Shown here: positions 43,326 through 54,955 of the stretch, piece by piece | Layout: each line of letters begins with the position of its first letter | Numbering within the stretch: position 1 is the first letter of the stretch | NCBI GenBank assembly: GCA_963854835.1 | Contig: OY978525.1 | Span: forward strand, 79,477,628 to 79,541,627 | Direction: 5' to 3' | Origin: Megamerina dolium | Taxonomy: Eukaryota; Arthropoda; Insecta; Diptera; Megamerinidae | DNA length: 64,000 bases | Notes under the pieces: model-generated | Databases searched by the model: none | Told to the model about the DNA's origin: nothing | The model's input: only the letters and a program-made list of their open reading frames with translations | Translations under genes and position numbers: made by a program

Positions 43326-43512
43326 AGCTCTCTTCCAGTACTGTTATGCCTGTTAAATTTTGGACTGTATTAGAACGGACCTGCTTATGTTAGTCTGTTC
43401 CGAAAGGCAGAACCCTTCTGACATCACCTTTTCTGAACTTTGTCAGAGAGTTCTTTTTGGAAGCTTTTCCATGACAAATTGATAATGCCGAAAGAATTGC
43501 CAATTGCCAACA
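43326..43512 (-). mobile_element. SINE fragment
   Basis: The 3' body of the SINE family in minus orientation (TCTTCCAGTACTGTT, TTAGAACGGACCTGCTTATG, GCCAATTGCC), without the tRNA head. It lies at the junction of the gypsy fragment and the next gag relic. Confidence 0.8.
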
Positions 43513-43639
43513 GTGTGTTTGAATTTTGCAGAGGTGCATCGCTGATTTAATGAGCTTTGGGCTGCTTATAAAAATATGATCAACGATCGACATCCCTTGG
43601 GACAATCCTGTTTTTGTTAGATTGGGGGACACCGAAGCT

Positions 43640-44087
43640 TTGAAAATGTGGCAATGTCTTCACGACTCTGTGATATATTCGGTTTATCAAAGGTAACTAT
43701 TGCAAATATGCTGGCAAAATCGTTACGTTTATGATTGGTCTCAAGCTCCTGAGCAATTGCGAGTACTGTGGGGAATTCGCTTGGCCTTGTAGAAAATAGA
43801 ATGTCGGATATTGGTAGGCGAAGACCCTAAATAAATACACGGAGATCGTTACCTCTTGCCTGCTCATTAAGAGCGGCTACGACTTCACTATTGCCACTAT
43901 GCTTCATTATCTAACTATTAAGGTTAGTTTCCTGCATTTATAGAGACTGGTAGAAGTGGTGTAATTCTGGGTGGTTCTAACTGCTGAAGAGCAGAAGTCA
44001 GTTGAGTTATTTGTTCTGCAAATTTTTTGCTAGTCCGCTCAATAGTCAAATTAACTAATTCTATCACCTGTTCTTTACTAACACTCA
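43640..44087 (-). pseudogene. Ty3/gypsy gag fragment of another lineage
   Basis: The start at 44087 reads MSVSKEQVIELVNLTIE, then a decayed ITPLLPVSI; after stops comes VVAALNEQARGNDLRVFI and GLRLPISDILFSTRPSEFPT, then LAIAQELETNHKRNDFA. This LNEQARG...LRVFISGLR pattern is usual in one group of insect gypsy Gag proteins. It is about 150 codons and broken at three places. Confidence 0.6.
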
Positions 44088-44194
44088 TTATATGTATTTA
44101 AATGGGTTGTAAATTTGAAGTGATTAAATGAATTATTTGTTATTAATTCTAGGTTTTTAATTCTATTTATAGCTACAGTCTATTCACTAAAAAA

Positions 44195-44345
44195 CGATCA
44201 TCTGTTACACCCTGTCTAATGATGACACATGACCAATGTTTTGTGAAAATAATTATTTGAGCTGTTTTTGCAATGAGCGCTATATAAAAGACGGATTGAA
44301 GCGTACTTCTTGATGAAGCATTCTAAACTAAACTAATTTTCACCA
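44195..44345 (+). promoter_or_regulatory. possible LTR promoter segment
   Basis: A TGTTACACCCTGTCTAATGA start at about 44195 is followed 80 bases on by GAGCGCTATATAAAAGACGG, a strong TATA-like sequence, as in insect LTR U3 regions. No second LTR is seen, so a solo LTR is only one possibility. Confidence 0.3.
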
Positions 44346-44389
44346 ATGAATTTTCTTTTTAGTTAAACAAGTGAATGAAACGTGTTTTG

Positions 44390-44720
44390 TCAGAAAAGGG
44401 CGTTAAATAATTAGAACGGTGCAGAGTACTCTGCAAAGGTCCATGTATATGGTTGCTGTTCTGCAAAGGGTTTTGGAGTTTTAACATGCTTTACCGAAAC
44501 TTGAACGCATCAAAAATGTTAAAACTTTACCAAAACGGCTTATTACCATCTGCACGGAAGCTCTATGGAAAAAATAATCGCGTCTGGGTACTGCAGTAGG
44601 ATAACGACCCAAAGCATCGAAGTCGCCTATGTACTGAGTGGAAAGAAAAAAACCATATCGAAACGATGGATTAGCCATCCCAGTCCCCTGATGCAAACCC
44701 AATCGAAAATGTTTGGGCTC
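44390..44720 (+). pseudogene. Tc1/Bari-type transposase, C-terminal half
   Basis: Forward frames give KMLKLYQNGLLPSA, then KLYGKNNRVWVLQ and a stop, DNDPKHRSRLCTEWKEKN with a catalytic Asp, HIETMD and SQSPDANPIENVW with the final Glu. The N-terminal half and TIRs are not visible. It meets a LINE fragment at about 44720. Confidence 0.8.
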
Positions 44721-45440
44721 TGGTTGGTTGGTTGGTTGAAGTGGCGACTCATCCGTGAGTCCAAATAGCGCTTACGCACCGTTTTGTTACCACATCCTCG
44801 CTTCCAACCGTTCGTTAGGTAGTTTGTGTGTGCAGCATGGTTAAATCCAGTTCGTGCTGTTTAGAAACCTTAGGAGGTCGTTGATGTTTACTTCCGCCAG
44901 CTCCTCAATGCTATTGAAGAGTGGTTTCCCTAGGGTGTTCATTCTCTGCTTCTAAAGGACAGAGCATTTACAAAGTAAGTGGAAGACCGTTTCCTTTTCT
45001 TCCACTTAGTTACAACTGTGACAGAAATCGTAATGGGACATCCCCATTTTGACCGCCTTTCTCCAATGAGCCAGAAGCCAGTAATGACTGCCGTCAGTCT
45101 AGAGACGTCTTTCCGGTTCCTGTTTATCAGTAGTGTTGTTTGTTTTGGATTGTATGTAGGCCATAGTGACCAACTAGTCTTTCACTTCGTACGGCTTTTC
45201 CACCTACAATCCGTTATTTGTAGATATTTTATATTGATGGCTCTTTTAGCTATACTCAGCGGTATGAACACCGGTTATGCAAGAGCCTCTTGCATGCCAG
45301 ATCCGTTTCTTGCCAGTGCGTGGGTTTTCTATGTTCCGGTGTCCCGGAACCCAGATTAATGAAACGTTGTGCCGTTCCCTGAGTGTATTGAGACTCCTTC
45401 TACTATGTTCCACTAGAAAGGAGGATATGACTGCTGAGTG
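44720..45440 (-). pseudogene. LINE RNase H end and C-terminal cluster, a second family
   Basis: The minus strand reads WVPGHRNIE near 45350 (RNase H end), then SYWLLAHWRKAVKMGMSHYD near 45080 and FCHSCN.VEEKETVFHLLC followed by FLNSTNWI, the Cys/His cluster and tail seen after RNase H in R1/LOA-type LINEs. It differs clearly from the LINE at 13552-17344. Many stops. Confidence 0.65.
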
Positions 45441-45568
45441 GACTAGCTATTAATTTGTATTACAAACATACATTTGACACAATTTCTAAGAAAACAATAA
45501 AAGTTTTTTAAAAAAGCTTTTTATTTTCGGGTGATCGTTTCAATATTAGTTACAGTTATATTTATTAT

Positions 45569-45930
45569 GGGTGCCGTAGCTCAGTGGTTAGTGTGTTCGC
45601 CTTCTGATCTGTAGGTCGTGGTTCAATACCCGGCTGATGCATAACAAATTTTATATCGAAAAGATTTTTCTTTCGAATGGTACCCACCTGTCGGCAAGCA
45701 ATTGGCAATTCTTCCGACAGTAACAACTTGCCATGAAAAAGCTTCTAAAAAGAACTCTGTGACAAAGCTCAGAAAAAGTGATGTCACAAGTGTTCTGCCG
45801 TTCGGAACCGGCTAAAATAAGTAGGTCCATTCTAATACTGTCCAAAATTTAAGACGCACAACAGTAATAGAAGAGAAGCTCGGCCAATGAGCCCTTTGGG
45901 GCTTTAAGTGCCACATATTTATTTTTTTTT
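45569..45930 (+). mobile_element. tRNA-derived SINE, full length with 12-bp target duplication
   Basis: The best-preserved copy. The head is GGGTGCCGTAGCTCAGTGG through GTGGTTCAATACCCGGCTGA, then a 250-bp body ending GAGCCCTTTGGGGCTTTAAG and TGCCACATA, and a T-rich tail. TATATTTATTAT lies on both sides (45557-45568 and 45931-45942). Total 362 bp. The tRNA-like head should act as an internal RNA polymerase III promoter. Confidence 0.95.
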
Positions 45931-45942
45931 TATATTTATTAT

Positions 45943-46229
45943 TGTAGAGTAGAAATGTGGTTTATGCATATAACTTCGAACAACCCAAGTTAAACCTCGT
46001 GCTTACATTAAACCGCTACAGACGTTTACATGCAAGCTTTTACGAGCATCAAAATTTGTATTTTAACTATTGTTATATCAAAACGTTGCACTTTATCAAT
46101 TTTAGATTTTGCTTACATTCAGTTTTAATCGAATTTATTAAATTGTAACATATAAATGCTAAGGATATTTTTCCAACTTTGAGATCCTTCCAGATTACAG
46201 GAACTTGACGCTATTGTTCAATTATTAGT
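45943..46229. other. no gene seen
   Basis: AT-rich. A 63-residue frame at 45957-46148 has no recognisable feature. Confidence 0.4.
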
Positions 46230-47400
46230 AAACCCGTCTTCCAAGAAATGGTTTTCAAGCATTTTCTTCTTCCAAACGTAGAAATTTGAAAGGCTTTCAT
46301 ACCCTTTTAATATACCCTTTTTATTCGGGTTGTCATTTCGGAATTCACACTTAACACCGCTGGCGGCCCTGTGTTCCACCTAGGAACTTCGGGGAAAAAA
46401 TATATATACCTCTGGCGGATGTCTGCTTAAAGCATATGTATGCTTCATTGCGCTGCCGCTTCTATGAACTGTTTCAAAGCCGTAATCAAATGGATATCAA
46501 ATATCCTCTACGCTACTTCTCGGCGAATTCATTTCTTCGTTGTTGCTTGTTTAAATGCCGCACAATCAATAACTAACGTAAACTTTACGCCTAACTAGTA
46601 ATGCCCAAATTTGCGCATAGCCAAAGGTGTCGCTCTAACTTCCAAATAATAAATTTGCTGCTTCGCCTCTGCTGCTGTCGTCTTTATGCTCTAAAAGTGT
46701 ACTGTGTGAAATTTATCATTAACTTTCTGCATAAGTACTGCGCCGCAATCATGTTGCGAAGGGTCTGTATTTAATTCAGTTTACGATTGTAGAGTGCAGC
46801 ACTGGTTCCAGAGTCAAAAGTGCCTTTACGTTTTGTACTGCTTGCGCCTGACTCGCCACCATAGTAAATTATACGTCTTTTTTCATTAACTCTGTTAACG
46901 GGCAGACTATTTCTTATGAACTTCCGAAAATAACCTGTTAAACTGAGAAAAAATTGGGAACTATTCTATTGATTTAGTTTTTTCTAAACTAGGCTTTACT
47001 GCTCCGCTCTGAACTGTATGCCCCAAAAATTCGACTTTCTGTTTTAAATATCAACATTTCTTAAGCTTTATCTTAAGTCTATCCTTCTTCGATTGTCTAT
47101 CTATTACCGTAAAATATTTAAAAGTTTGTAATTTTTCTAGCACTTCGTCGACTAATGGTACTGGAAATGCGTCTTTAAGCACCATCGAATTCAACTTGCG
47201 AAGCTGAAAGGGAACTGCGTTATCTCGTGTGATTTTAAGCTGAATTGGACATTCAAATTCCTTTTGATCTTTATCGACGTTATTATTTCATTAATACTTT
47301 TCTTACTTTGTTCCGTAATTTCGCCATAGTCCATTTCATTTTCGGATATTTTGAGCACATTTTCCAATTATTAATCTTCTAGAGATCGCACGAATGTAGG
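46230..47400 (-). pseudogene. Ty3/gypsy RT-RNase H fragment, degenerate
   Basis: Minus-strand landmarks in order: NAVPFQLRKLNSM near 47220, FPVPLVDEVLEKLQTFKYFT, RLKIKLKKC near 47060, KQKVEFLGHTVQSGAVKPSL, HDCGAVLMQK near 46745 (RNase H), YYLEVRATPLAMRKFGHY and LVIDCAAFKQATTKK. These fit RT and RNase H of a gypsy lineage unrelated to the young element. The YxDD region is deleted. Stops are frequent. Confidence 0.75.
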
Positions 47401-47446
47401 GATACTTACTTACTTACTTATGTGAGCATAACAACCGAATATCGAT

Positions 47447-48830
47447 TTAGGCCGAAAATAACATGCTTCGCCAGTCATCTCTGTTCTTCGCTAGCTGGCG
47501 CCAGTTAGAAATTCCAAGCGAGTTCAAGTTCTCCAGTACTTGGTCTTTCCACCGGAGGTTAGGTCTTCCTCTTCTGCGTGGTCCTCCAGCGGGTTCCGAA
47601 TATAACACCTTCTTAGCTGGAGCGTGTTCTTCCATTCGCTCGACATGACCTCGCCAGCGCAGCCGCTGGATTTTGATGCGCTTTACTATGTCAATATCGG
47701 CATACAGCTCGTACAGCTCATGGTTGTACCTTATTCGGTACTCGCCACCAACGCAAATAGGTCCAAAGATCTTGCGTAGGACTTTTCTCTCGAAAACCAG
47801 GTTCAGGCTTCAGCGTTATATGTTGGGCATGATGAGAGACTTGTAGAGTGTAGTTTTCGTTTTCGAGAGAGGGCTCGACTTCTCAATTGCTTACTCAGCC
47901 CAAAGTAACACCTGTTAGCAAGAGTTACCCTACGCATGATCTCCAGGCTGACGTCATTACAGTTGTTGATGCTGGTTTCAAGATAGACAAAGTCCCTTAC
48001 TACTTCCAAAGCGTAATTGTCAACAGTGACGCGCTGTCTGGGACGCTGGGACTCTTTGTTTCTTGATACTTGGTACTTCGTCTTGCCCTCGTTCACCGTG
48101 AAACCCATTCGACGCGACGCTCTTTCCAACTCTGAGAATGCTGCACTGACTGCTCGCATGTTCATGCCGATTATGTAAATATCATCGACATACGCCAACA
48201 GCATGACACCTTTTTTGAAGATAGTGCCATTATGTCGTAGATCAGCAGCTCGTATTATTTTCTCCATAATAAGATTGAAGAAGTCGCACGATAACGAATC
48301 ACTTTGTCTGAAGCCCCGTTCGGTATTCGGAGAGTGACCTCACTCCCAATTTTCACTGCACAACGGGAGTTACACAATGCCATTCTGCAAAGCCGAATGA
48401 GCTTCGCAGGAATACCGAACTCAGTCATTATTGTGTAGAGGTAATCCCTTACCGGACTGTAGAAAGCCGCTTTATAATCAACAAATAGATAGTGTGTCGA
48501 TCTGTTTTTCTTGGGTCTTCTCCACGATTTGGGGCAGTGTGAAAATCTGGTCGATGGTGGATTTATCAGGTCTGAACCCACACTGATACGGTCCAATCAG
48601 GTTGCTGAGCATAGGCTTCAACCTTTCACGCAGTACGCTCGGTAGAACCTTGTATGCGATGCTCAGGAGACTTATTCCACGGTAGTTGGCGCAAATTGTG
48701 GGGTCTCCTTTTTTATGTACAGGACAGAGAACACTGAGCCTTCAATGCGGGTGAGCAGCTCATCGCTTCCGGTCTTAAACAACTTGGCAGGCAGGTCATC
48801 AGCACCTGCAGCTTTGTTGTTCTTCAGCCT
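47447..48830 (-). pseudogene. RTE reverse transcriptase and C-terminal region
   Basis: From 48830 to 48600 the fingers read LPAKLFKTGSDELL and CANYRGISLL in shifted frames. 48255-48596 carries DYKAAFYSPVRDYL; 47803-48267 carries the polymerase box, here YVDDIYIIG (usual YADD), and RMGFTVNEGKTKY. 47447-47635 carries EPAGGPRRRGRPNLRWKDQV. About four frame changes; not functional. Confidence 0.85.
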
Positions 48831-50297
48831 TAAAATTCAACCTCGTCATAGTCAGGTGGTGGAACATCAACACCATCATCTGTAATCGGGGTTATCGGGC
48901 AATCTTCTCCACTGGCGGAATTGTTCGTAGCATCGCCATTCAGTAACTTGGAGAAGCGTTCCCTCCATAGGCTCAGTACACTCTGGACATCTGTAACCAG
49001 ATTCCCTTTTCCATCACGACAAGAAGAGGCTCCGGGATTTAAATCGTCACTCAGGCGCTTGTCGGTACACATCTCTATCTCCTCACACTCGCGCCTTTCT
49101 TGTTCTCTTTTCTTGCGCCTGAAAAGACGTCTCTCTACACTCCTTTTCTCTCTGTACCGCTCCTTAACAGCCTGCGTTGCACCTGCACGCAGGGTTCTTC
49201 TGTAGGCGGCGTCTTTCTCTGCGGTAGCGTCGCGCCACTCTTGATCATACCACTCATTCCTCAGACGCCGGTAATAACCGATTACCTCCTCGGCAGCAGT
49301 AGTCATGGAGTGGGATATATGTGTGTTCTGAGTGTTCTGCATAAGCAGATCCGATAGTCGAGTGGAAAATGCATCTGCTGTCTCTGGTGATCGCAGCTTA
49401 CTGACATCGAGCTTTCTCTGTGTGGGACTTCTTTTGTTATTTGCGACACATAAACGTGTGCGCACCTTAGGTGCAACAAGGTAGTGATCCGAGTCGATGT
49501 TGGCACCACGGATCGATTTCACGTCCATCACACTGGAAGCATGCCTTTCGTCAATCACCACATGATCAATTTGGTTTCTTGTACGTTGATGTCGACACAA
49601 AGCGGCATGGCTGTTTCCACAGCCATGTCGCTTTGTGGATGCCGAGATGCTGGAATCTGGTACCACCAATTACCATGTTTCGTGCTGCGGTCAAGTCGAT
49701 CAGCCTCATTCCGTTATCGGAGATGTTCTGGTGGTGGCTGAATTTTCCGACAGTTGGACCAAAGGTACCTTCCTTGCCCACCCTGGCATTAAAGTCGCCA
49801 AGCACGATTTTGATATCGTGGCGGGGGCAGCGGTCATAAGCTTCTTCGAGGCGCTGAAAGAAGCTCGTCACATTGTCCTTCTCATCCGTCGGAGCGTGGG
49901 CACATATAAGGCTGATGTTGAATAATTTTGCCTTGATGCGGATTGTGGCCAGCCGTTCGTTCACAGGCGTGAACTGTGAGACTAGATGTAGTCTCTTGCT
50001 GACCAAAAATCCACATCCTAATTCGTGCCTTTCAGCATGGCAACTGTAGTAGATGTCACAGGACGCTCATTTGGAGCAGCCCTGTCCCGTCCATCGCATT
50101 TCCTAGAGAACGGTGATGTCAGCTCTGTATTTTTCGAGGACATCAACTAGCTGGATAGAGGCACACTCCCTATAAAGGGACCGGACATTCCAGGTGCATA
50201 TCCGTAAATCGTTGTCCTTTTTTCGTTTGCGGGGGTCATCAACAAAAGCGGGAGTCCTTATGTTTTTTATGTGGCGGGTACCAAACCCAACGCACAC
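48830..50297 (-). pseudogene. RTE endonuclease and linker
   Basis: Frames at 50103-50297, 49566-50006 and 48830-49669. The N-terminus reads LRICTWNVRSLYRECASIQL (the RTE start); then ICAHAPTDEKDNVTSF, IKIVLGDFNARVGKEG (catalytic Asp/Asn), NQIDHVVIDERHAS and NIDSDHYLVAPKV (Asp-His). The linker is Arg-rich and ends near DDGVDVPPPDYDEVE. A duplicated stretch at 49590-49630 (HKATWLWKQP) adds a frameshift at the frame junction. Confidence 0.85.
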
Positions 50298-50593
50298 CCT
50301 CTAACCGAGGAGATTTTCGCCACTCACTTCAGCCGTCTCCCAGCGGGTGCCAGGAAGACGTTGCTCGGTGGTGGCCACATGGAGGACCCCATTAATAATA
50401 ATGAAAGCACCATCACATAGTGAGCAGAGCAAGCTATATGACTACCCCTCATTAACAAATAAAGGTATCATCACATAGCGCTCAGATCAAACTACATGTG
50501 ACCGCCAGTGAGTTGACTTGCGATGAGTAAAACAAGGATTGCGCTAGCCCCACCCGGTTGAGGCAGTTAGACACGTTACCTTGCGAAAACACC

Positions 50594-50774
50594 GAAAAAA
50601 CAGTTAGCGTACAACGGACAAAATTGTTGAATCAGTACCAAATGAATGTAAACGGTGTTAAAAATTTAGATAATTACTCATATGTGAACGTACTTTAATA
50701 TCCACAAAACTGAGCATTTGGCAGTACTAGTTGTAAACAGATTCACTGTGCGGCAACATTGCAGCAACAGTTAT
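50594..50774. other. spacer between RTE and BEL/Pao
   Basis: 180 bases without recognisable features between the 5' end of the RTE element and the outer end of the BEL/Pao 3' LTR. Confidence 0.5.
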
Positions 50775-50782
50775 TGTTGATG

Positions 50783-50824
<42 letters not shown>

Positions 50825-50983
50825 AATGCTTCGAATTTTAATAGAATTGAACGATGCTTTTAATTCTGTTGCCATCAAGCGACTGTTTTATTTTCTATTA
50901 CATTTAATAAGAAGAGAGTTACTTAATTTAGTATGTACAAAGTATTAAATTTGCTTGAAGTAACGTTATTTGACTCTTGTTAA
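50775..50983 (-). repeat. BEL/Pao 3' LTR
   Basis: It shares with 56658-56842 the segment ATGCTTCGAATT.TAATAGAATTG, GATGCTTTTAATTCTGTTGCC and GAAGTAACGTTATTT.ACTCTTG. Its A-run (50786-50822) is about 20 bases longer than in the other LTR. The pol frame stops inside it, at 50928. Confidence 0.85.
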
Positions 50984-52478
50984 AAATCACATTAGTTATT
51001 CGACCAAGAAGCCATTGCTGAGGAGGAATGTTATCTTCATGAATGATAACCATTCGTCCTAGTTTTATATTTGCTTCTGGCTCACACCATTTTGCACGTT
51101 GTTGTAGATTGAGTACGTAATCACGAACCCATTGCTGCCAAAATTGTGTCTTTACAAATGTAATACGCTGCCACTGCGTTAAATGTGAACATGTTACTGA
51201 ATTGCTGTAGTCGACACGTTCATCGGGTACTGCCATAAGTGATGAGCCGATTAGCAAATGCGCAGGAGTAAGAGCTTCGCCGTTGTTAGGATCATTGGAA
51301 ATTGGCGCTATGGGACGGTCATTCAAAATTGCTTCCACTTCTGTCAACACTGTTTGAAACTCTTCGTATGTTAGATTGGCATGAGCGATATTTTTAAGAA
51401 GCAGCATTTTTGTTGATTTAACAGCTGCCTCCCATAAGCCACCGAAATGAGGAGCTCGAGGTGGAATAAATTTGAATTCGGTTCCAATGTTGCAGCTGAA
51501 AGTTATAAAGTCATCAATTGCACGGCTGCTAAAGTGTTTTTTTTTTAATTCCTTGAGACTTGATTGTGCTCCTACAAAGTTGGTAGCATTGTCACAATAA
51601 ATGCGTTGTGGTATGCCTCGGCGAGCTACAAACCGCTTTAAAGATAATAAAAAAGCATTTGTAGATAAATTCGATACTAATTCCGCACGTATTGCCTTTG
51701 ATGCAAAACATACAAGTATGGCAAGGTATGTCTTGTATGGAGGTTTACCACGAATACGGTATGAAGTAAAGGGACCGCAGAAGTCCACGCCGCATGTGAA
51801 AAATGGTCGTTGCACCTGGACGTGATCAGCGGGCAAGTACCCCATAATTTGTCTTAATATTCGTGGTTTGTAATGAAAGCAATGGACGCACTTTCGCACA
51901 ACTTGAACAATTTCTCTAGCGTTGATCACCCACAATCTTTGACGCAACAAACCGATTAGAATTTTTGGGCCCGCATGAAGGTGCTTTCGATGAAGATGTT
52001 CGATGTATAAATGTAAGAAGCGATGTTCTTCTGGCAGAAGAGCTGGATACTTCGTTTCGTATGAAAATTCGGTGTTACACAGGCGTCCACCGACTCTCAA
52101 TATATGCATGACAACATTGTCAAATTTCACTTCATCTAAAAATGGTGAAAGATTTTGAAGACTTGCCTTAATGAATATTCCCTTTTGCAAAGAGTTAATA
52201 TCATCAGCATATTGTAATTGCTGCATTGCGGCCATGTTTCTCATAAAACTTCTATCTAATTCTTTGGGTTCAATGTGAATAATGTCTGATGCACTGAGAT
52301 TTCTGTCTGGAGGAATTTTATTAAATATACGAAATATATACGTAATGATACGAATGATTTGAAAATACGATGATTTGCGCTCGATAATGTCAACGATTAG
52401 AGATCCCACGTTGCCTTTGTTGTTACATTTAAAAGTTACTACTCGCTTGCGTTCCAAGTTTTCCTGAGACAACTCCAT
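50928..52478 (-). CDS. pol: BEL/Pao integrase with RNase H end
   Basis: 516-codon open frame. Residues about 80-200 hold the zinc-binding domain (LHAGPKILIGLLRQRLWVIN, then CVHCFHYKP). The catalytic core reads CGVDFCGPFTSY (Asp), RIYCDNATNFVGAQ (Asp) and PHFGGLWEAAVKSTK (Glu), D,D35E. The C-terminal domain contains NNGEALTPAHLLIGSSL and WVRDYVLNLQQRAKW, the BEL signature. The start chosen, MELSQENLERKRVVTF, is only the first Met of the frame; the natural protein is part of a longer Pol. The C-terminus runs about 55 bases into the 3' LTR. Confidence 0.9.
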   Translation of the reverse strand: MELSQENLERKRVVTFKCNNKGNVGSLIVDIIERKSSYFQIIRIITYIFRIFNKIPPDRNLSASDIIHIEPKELDRSFMRNMAAMQQLQYADDINSLQKGIFIKASLQNLSPFLDEVKFDNVVMHILRVGGRLCNTEFSYETKYPALLPEEHRFLHLYIEHLHRKHLHAGPKILIGLLRQRLWVINAREIVQVVRKCVHCFHYKPRILRQIMGYLPADHVQVQRPFFTCGVDFCGPFTSYRIRGKPPYKTYLAILVCFASKAIRAELVSNLSTNAFLLSLKRFVARRGIPQRIYCDNATNFVGAQSSLKELKKKHFSSRAIDDFITFSCNIGTEFKFIPPRAPHFGGLWEAAVKSTKMLLLKNIAHANLTYEEFQTVLTEVEAILNDRPIAPISNDPNNGEALTPAHLLIGSSLMAVPDERVDYSNSVTCSHLTQWQRITFVKTQFWQQWVRDYVLNLQQRAKWCEPEANIKLGRMVIIHEDNIPPQQWLLGRITNVIFNKSQITLLQANLILCTY

Positions 52479-53790
52479 GTCTTTGAGAACAGGCCAATGA
52501 GTGGAATCGAAAGATAAAAATTCTGGACCAAAAAACCATATTGTTTTGGGTAGTTCTGATGCACTTCATCCTCGCGATAAGATATCCGCTGGATTCTGTT
52601 GAGAAGGAACGTGTTTCCAATGAATACCTCTAGTGGTTTCCTGCAACTCAGCGACACGGTTGGCTACGAAACAATTTAGGGTCGAAGAATGTGTTTTTAG
52701 CCACTGAAGAATGACTTTGGAATCAGTCCAAAAAATAAATGTTTTTCACATACTTGATGACCTTGTGTTCGAATTTTCTCCATGTTTTGCTTAGAAGAAG
52801 AGCGGCGCACAGTTCTAATCATGGAATTGTTTGAGCTTTAATAGGGGCCACTTTAGATTTTGCTATTAACAGAATAGATTTGTAGCTTTCTAGCAAAATT
52901 TTGAATCGAATTGTGATTGGACTGAGGAGGCCTAACAAATCGAAAATTCTGGCAACGATAGACAATATCGAACGTTTGCATGCCATTTGAATCTGTGGAA
53001 GAGCAAAACGAAAACAAAATGTATCAGAATGTGGTTTCCAAGCCATTCCAAGAGTTTTGTGATTTCCTCTTCATTTGTCTTAATCGGAATTTCTTCTGCG
53101 CTATTATCGAAAATTTGTGTACAATTCGAGTTCCACTTTGTTAATTGTAGACTGCGCATGCTAATATGCCAGTAATTTCGTTTCTCTTCTTTTGAAGCTC
53201 CTCTAGACTTTCAGCTCCAGTCAGCAGGTCATCCACGTAAAAGTCCTCTTGCAAAATTGACGCACCTAGTGGGTACACATTACGAAAAAGTTCTGCTATG
53301 TGAAACAAACATCTTATTGCAAGGAATGGAGCAGCTGATATGCCGTAAGTCACTGTGTTCAATTGAAACACTTGCAACGGATCGTTTACATTTTTCCTCC
53401 ATAGAATGAGCTGGTATTGTCGATCATGCTCATCAACGAGAAACTGTCTGTACATTTTTGAAATGTTGAATGGTTGGTTCTACCATGAGTATGTCATTTA
53501 GTGAACGATTCGACGTTGTGCGAGCAGAGCCATCGAAAACTACTCGAAGTTTTGTTGTTGTACTTTGTGGTCTAATAACGGTAGAAAATAATGCGAAATA
53601 TCAGTATTTACAAAATCTCGCAATGACATGTGTCCAAATGACACATTCGTCCATGTCCATGAAATCGATGTACATTTGTTTCAAAGGCTGGTCATGATTT
53701 AAACGTTTTTCGAGGGCCAGAAAGCATCGACGTGCATTTTCGAAAGAATTGCCTAAGCAGTTCGGCGAATGTTTAAGCGGAAGCCGAACC
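52479..53790 (-). pseudogene. pol: BEL/Pao reverse transcriptase and RNase H region, frameshifted
   Basis: 53141-53455 encodes the RT palm: YGISAAPFLAIRCLFHIAE and EDFYVDDLLTGAESLEEL with an intact YVDD box. Upstream to 53700, in shifted frames, are FDGSARTTSN-like and SLNDILMVEP-like relics of the fingers. Downstream 52932-53159 and 52819-53046 hold the RT-RNase H link (SIVARIFDLLGLLSPITIRF). RNase H follows as weak pieces to 52500 with VANRVAELQETTRG and KYVPSQQNPADILSRG-like text in shifted frame. Confidence 0.8.
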
Positions 53791-53791
53791 G

Positions 53792-54397
53792 TTAGTCGAC
53801 CATCAGAATTGACTGTAACATTATTGACGAAATGATATTTTCTTCCTCGGAGAGTTTTGTTGGATGAGAAGAGAATTCCTCTATTTCCCAGAATCGTGTG
53901 ATTAATGCATCAACTGACATTTCTGACACTACGTTGCAAGATAAAGATTTCGAACCAACCTTGGAATCAAATGTTCCTCCAACTACCCGTCCAAACACAG
54001 TATTTATTAAAGAAGTTAATATTTTTCCCAATAAAATTTTTCCATCACTCAGCAACACAAAAAAGATTTCAAGGCTAATAAGCAGGTCAACATGTTGCGG
54101 TTTATTGAAAAGAGGATCGGCAAGTTCTAAGTTTTCTGGAATGCACCAATCTGTTGAACTAATATACTGATCAGGTTGCTTTGTCGATATTATCTTTGTT
54201 ACAGCAAATGTAGACCACCATTCAAAGTCAGTAAATCGAGATTTAATTGTAGCAAACACTGAGTGTTTTATTCGAGTCCGTATATCTCCTATTCCAGATA
54301 TTTCTTGATTCATGTGATGCCAATCTAATTGCAAGCATATTGCTGCCTCTTCTGTTATGAAATTGATTTCAGAACAAGAATCTAAAAGAGCACGCAT
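53792..54397 (-). pseudogene. pol: BEL/Pao aspartic protease and linker
   Basis: The frame begins at MRALLDSCSEINFITEEAA. BEL proteases normally have LLDSGSQ, so the Gly of the D-S-G active site is Cys here, which should abolish activity. The fold continues with GIGDIRTRIKHSVF, then DQYISSTDW and PQHVDLLISLEIFF. The frame ends in the linker with ITRFWEIEEF, the expected BEL landmark before RT. Confidence 0.8.
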
Positions 54398-54683
54398 CGG
54401 TTGGGATTATTGCTCTTTTGTAAGTTCGTGTAACTAATGATATTGTTTTGCCTTGTTCTGATTGTTGTGGTGAAGGTAGTACTTTACTCGACGAAGAACT
54501 TTGAGCAGAAAATATGTGTAATTGTGTATGATGCGATGATTTACATACACGGCATTTGAATTTTGAAGGGCATTTCGACACAATATGGCCTTTACGTAGA
54601 CAATTTGTGCAAAGTGATGAACGTTTTACAAAGTCGAACCGCTGCGATACTGGTAGCAATAAGAATGAAGAACAGTTTCCCAA
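54369..54683 (-). pseudogene. gag: BEL/Pao Gag zinc-knuckle region
   Basis: CTNCLRKGHIVSKC and then CRVCKSSHHTQLH form the paired knuckles of BEL/Pao Gag. The frame overlaps the protease frame by 28 bases in a different phase, indicating a frame change between them. Confidence 0.85.
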
Positions 54684-54955
54684 TGAATGTTCTGTTTTGT
54701 TGCAATAATAACAATTAGATTATACGTTAACGAAAGCATTCGCTGCTTTATTCCGATATCCCTTTTGTTTATTTTCATGTTGCTTCTCGATTATATCTAT
54801 CTTTTCTACTCGACTCTCTAGCAACTGACAACGATGGCTCAAAATGTCATAGCGGTGATCCCAAATTGGCAAAAATTTTTAATTTTGTTTCTCTTCGTAT
54901 GCTTCCTTTGAAACAGAGTCTAGCCTTGAAAGGACAATATGAATTAATATTGAAT

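Larger units (their letters stand above)
47404..50593 (-). mobile_element. RTE-type LINE, nearly full length (about 3.2 kb)
   Basis: It runs from its 5' end at about 50593 to the 3' end GGTTGTTATGCTCACATAAG and an (AAGT)n tail at 47404-47420. The coding order is endonuclease, RT and C-terminal region in one original ORF, now split by frameshifts near 50050, 49600, 48820, 48600 and 47800. Two structural copies (11459-13551, 19017-19762) and two fragments (1-372, 18893-19016) also occur here. The AAGT tail and craniofacial-protein-2-like endonuclease fit the RTE clade. Confidence 0.85.

Noticed and set aside
45571..45640. Heads at 45571, 57663, 39730 and others as functional tRNA genes
   Set aside because: They have A and B boxes but are followed by a shared 250-bp body and target duplications; the acceptor stem is not closed.
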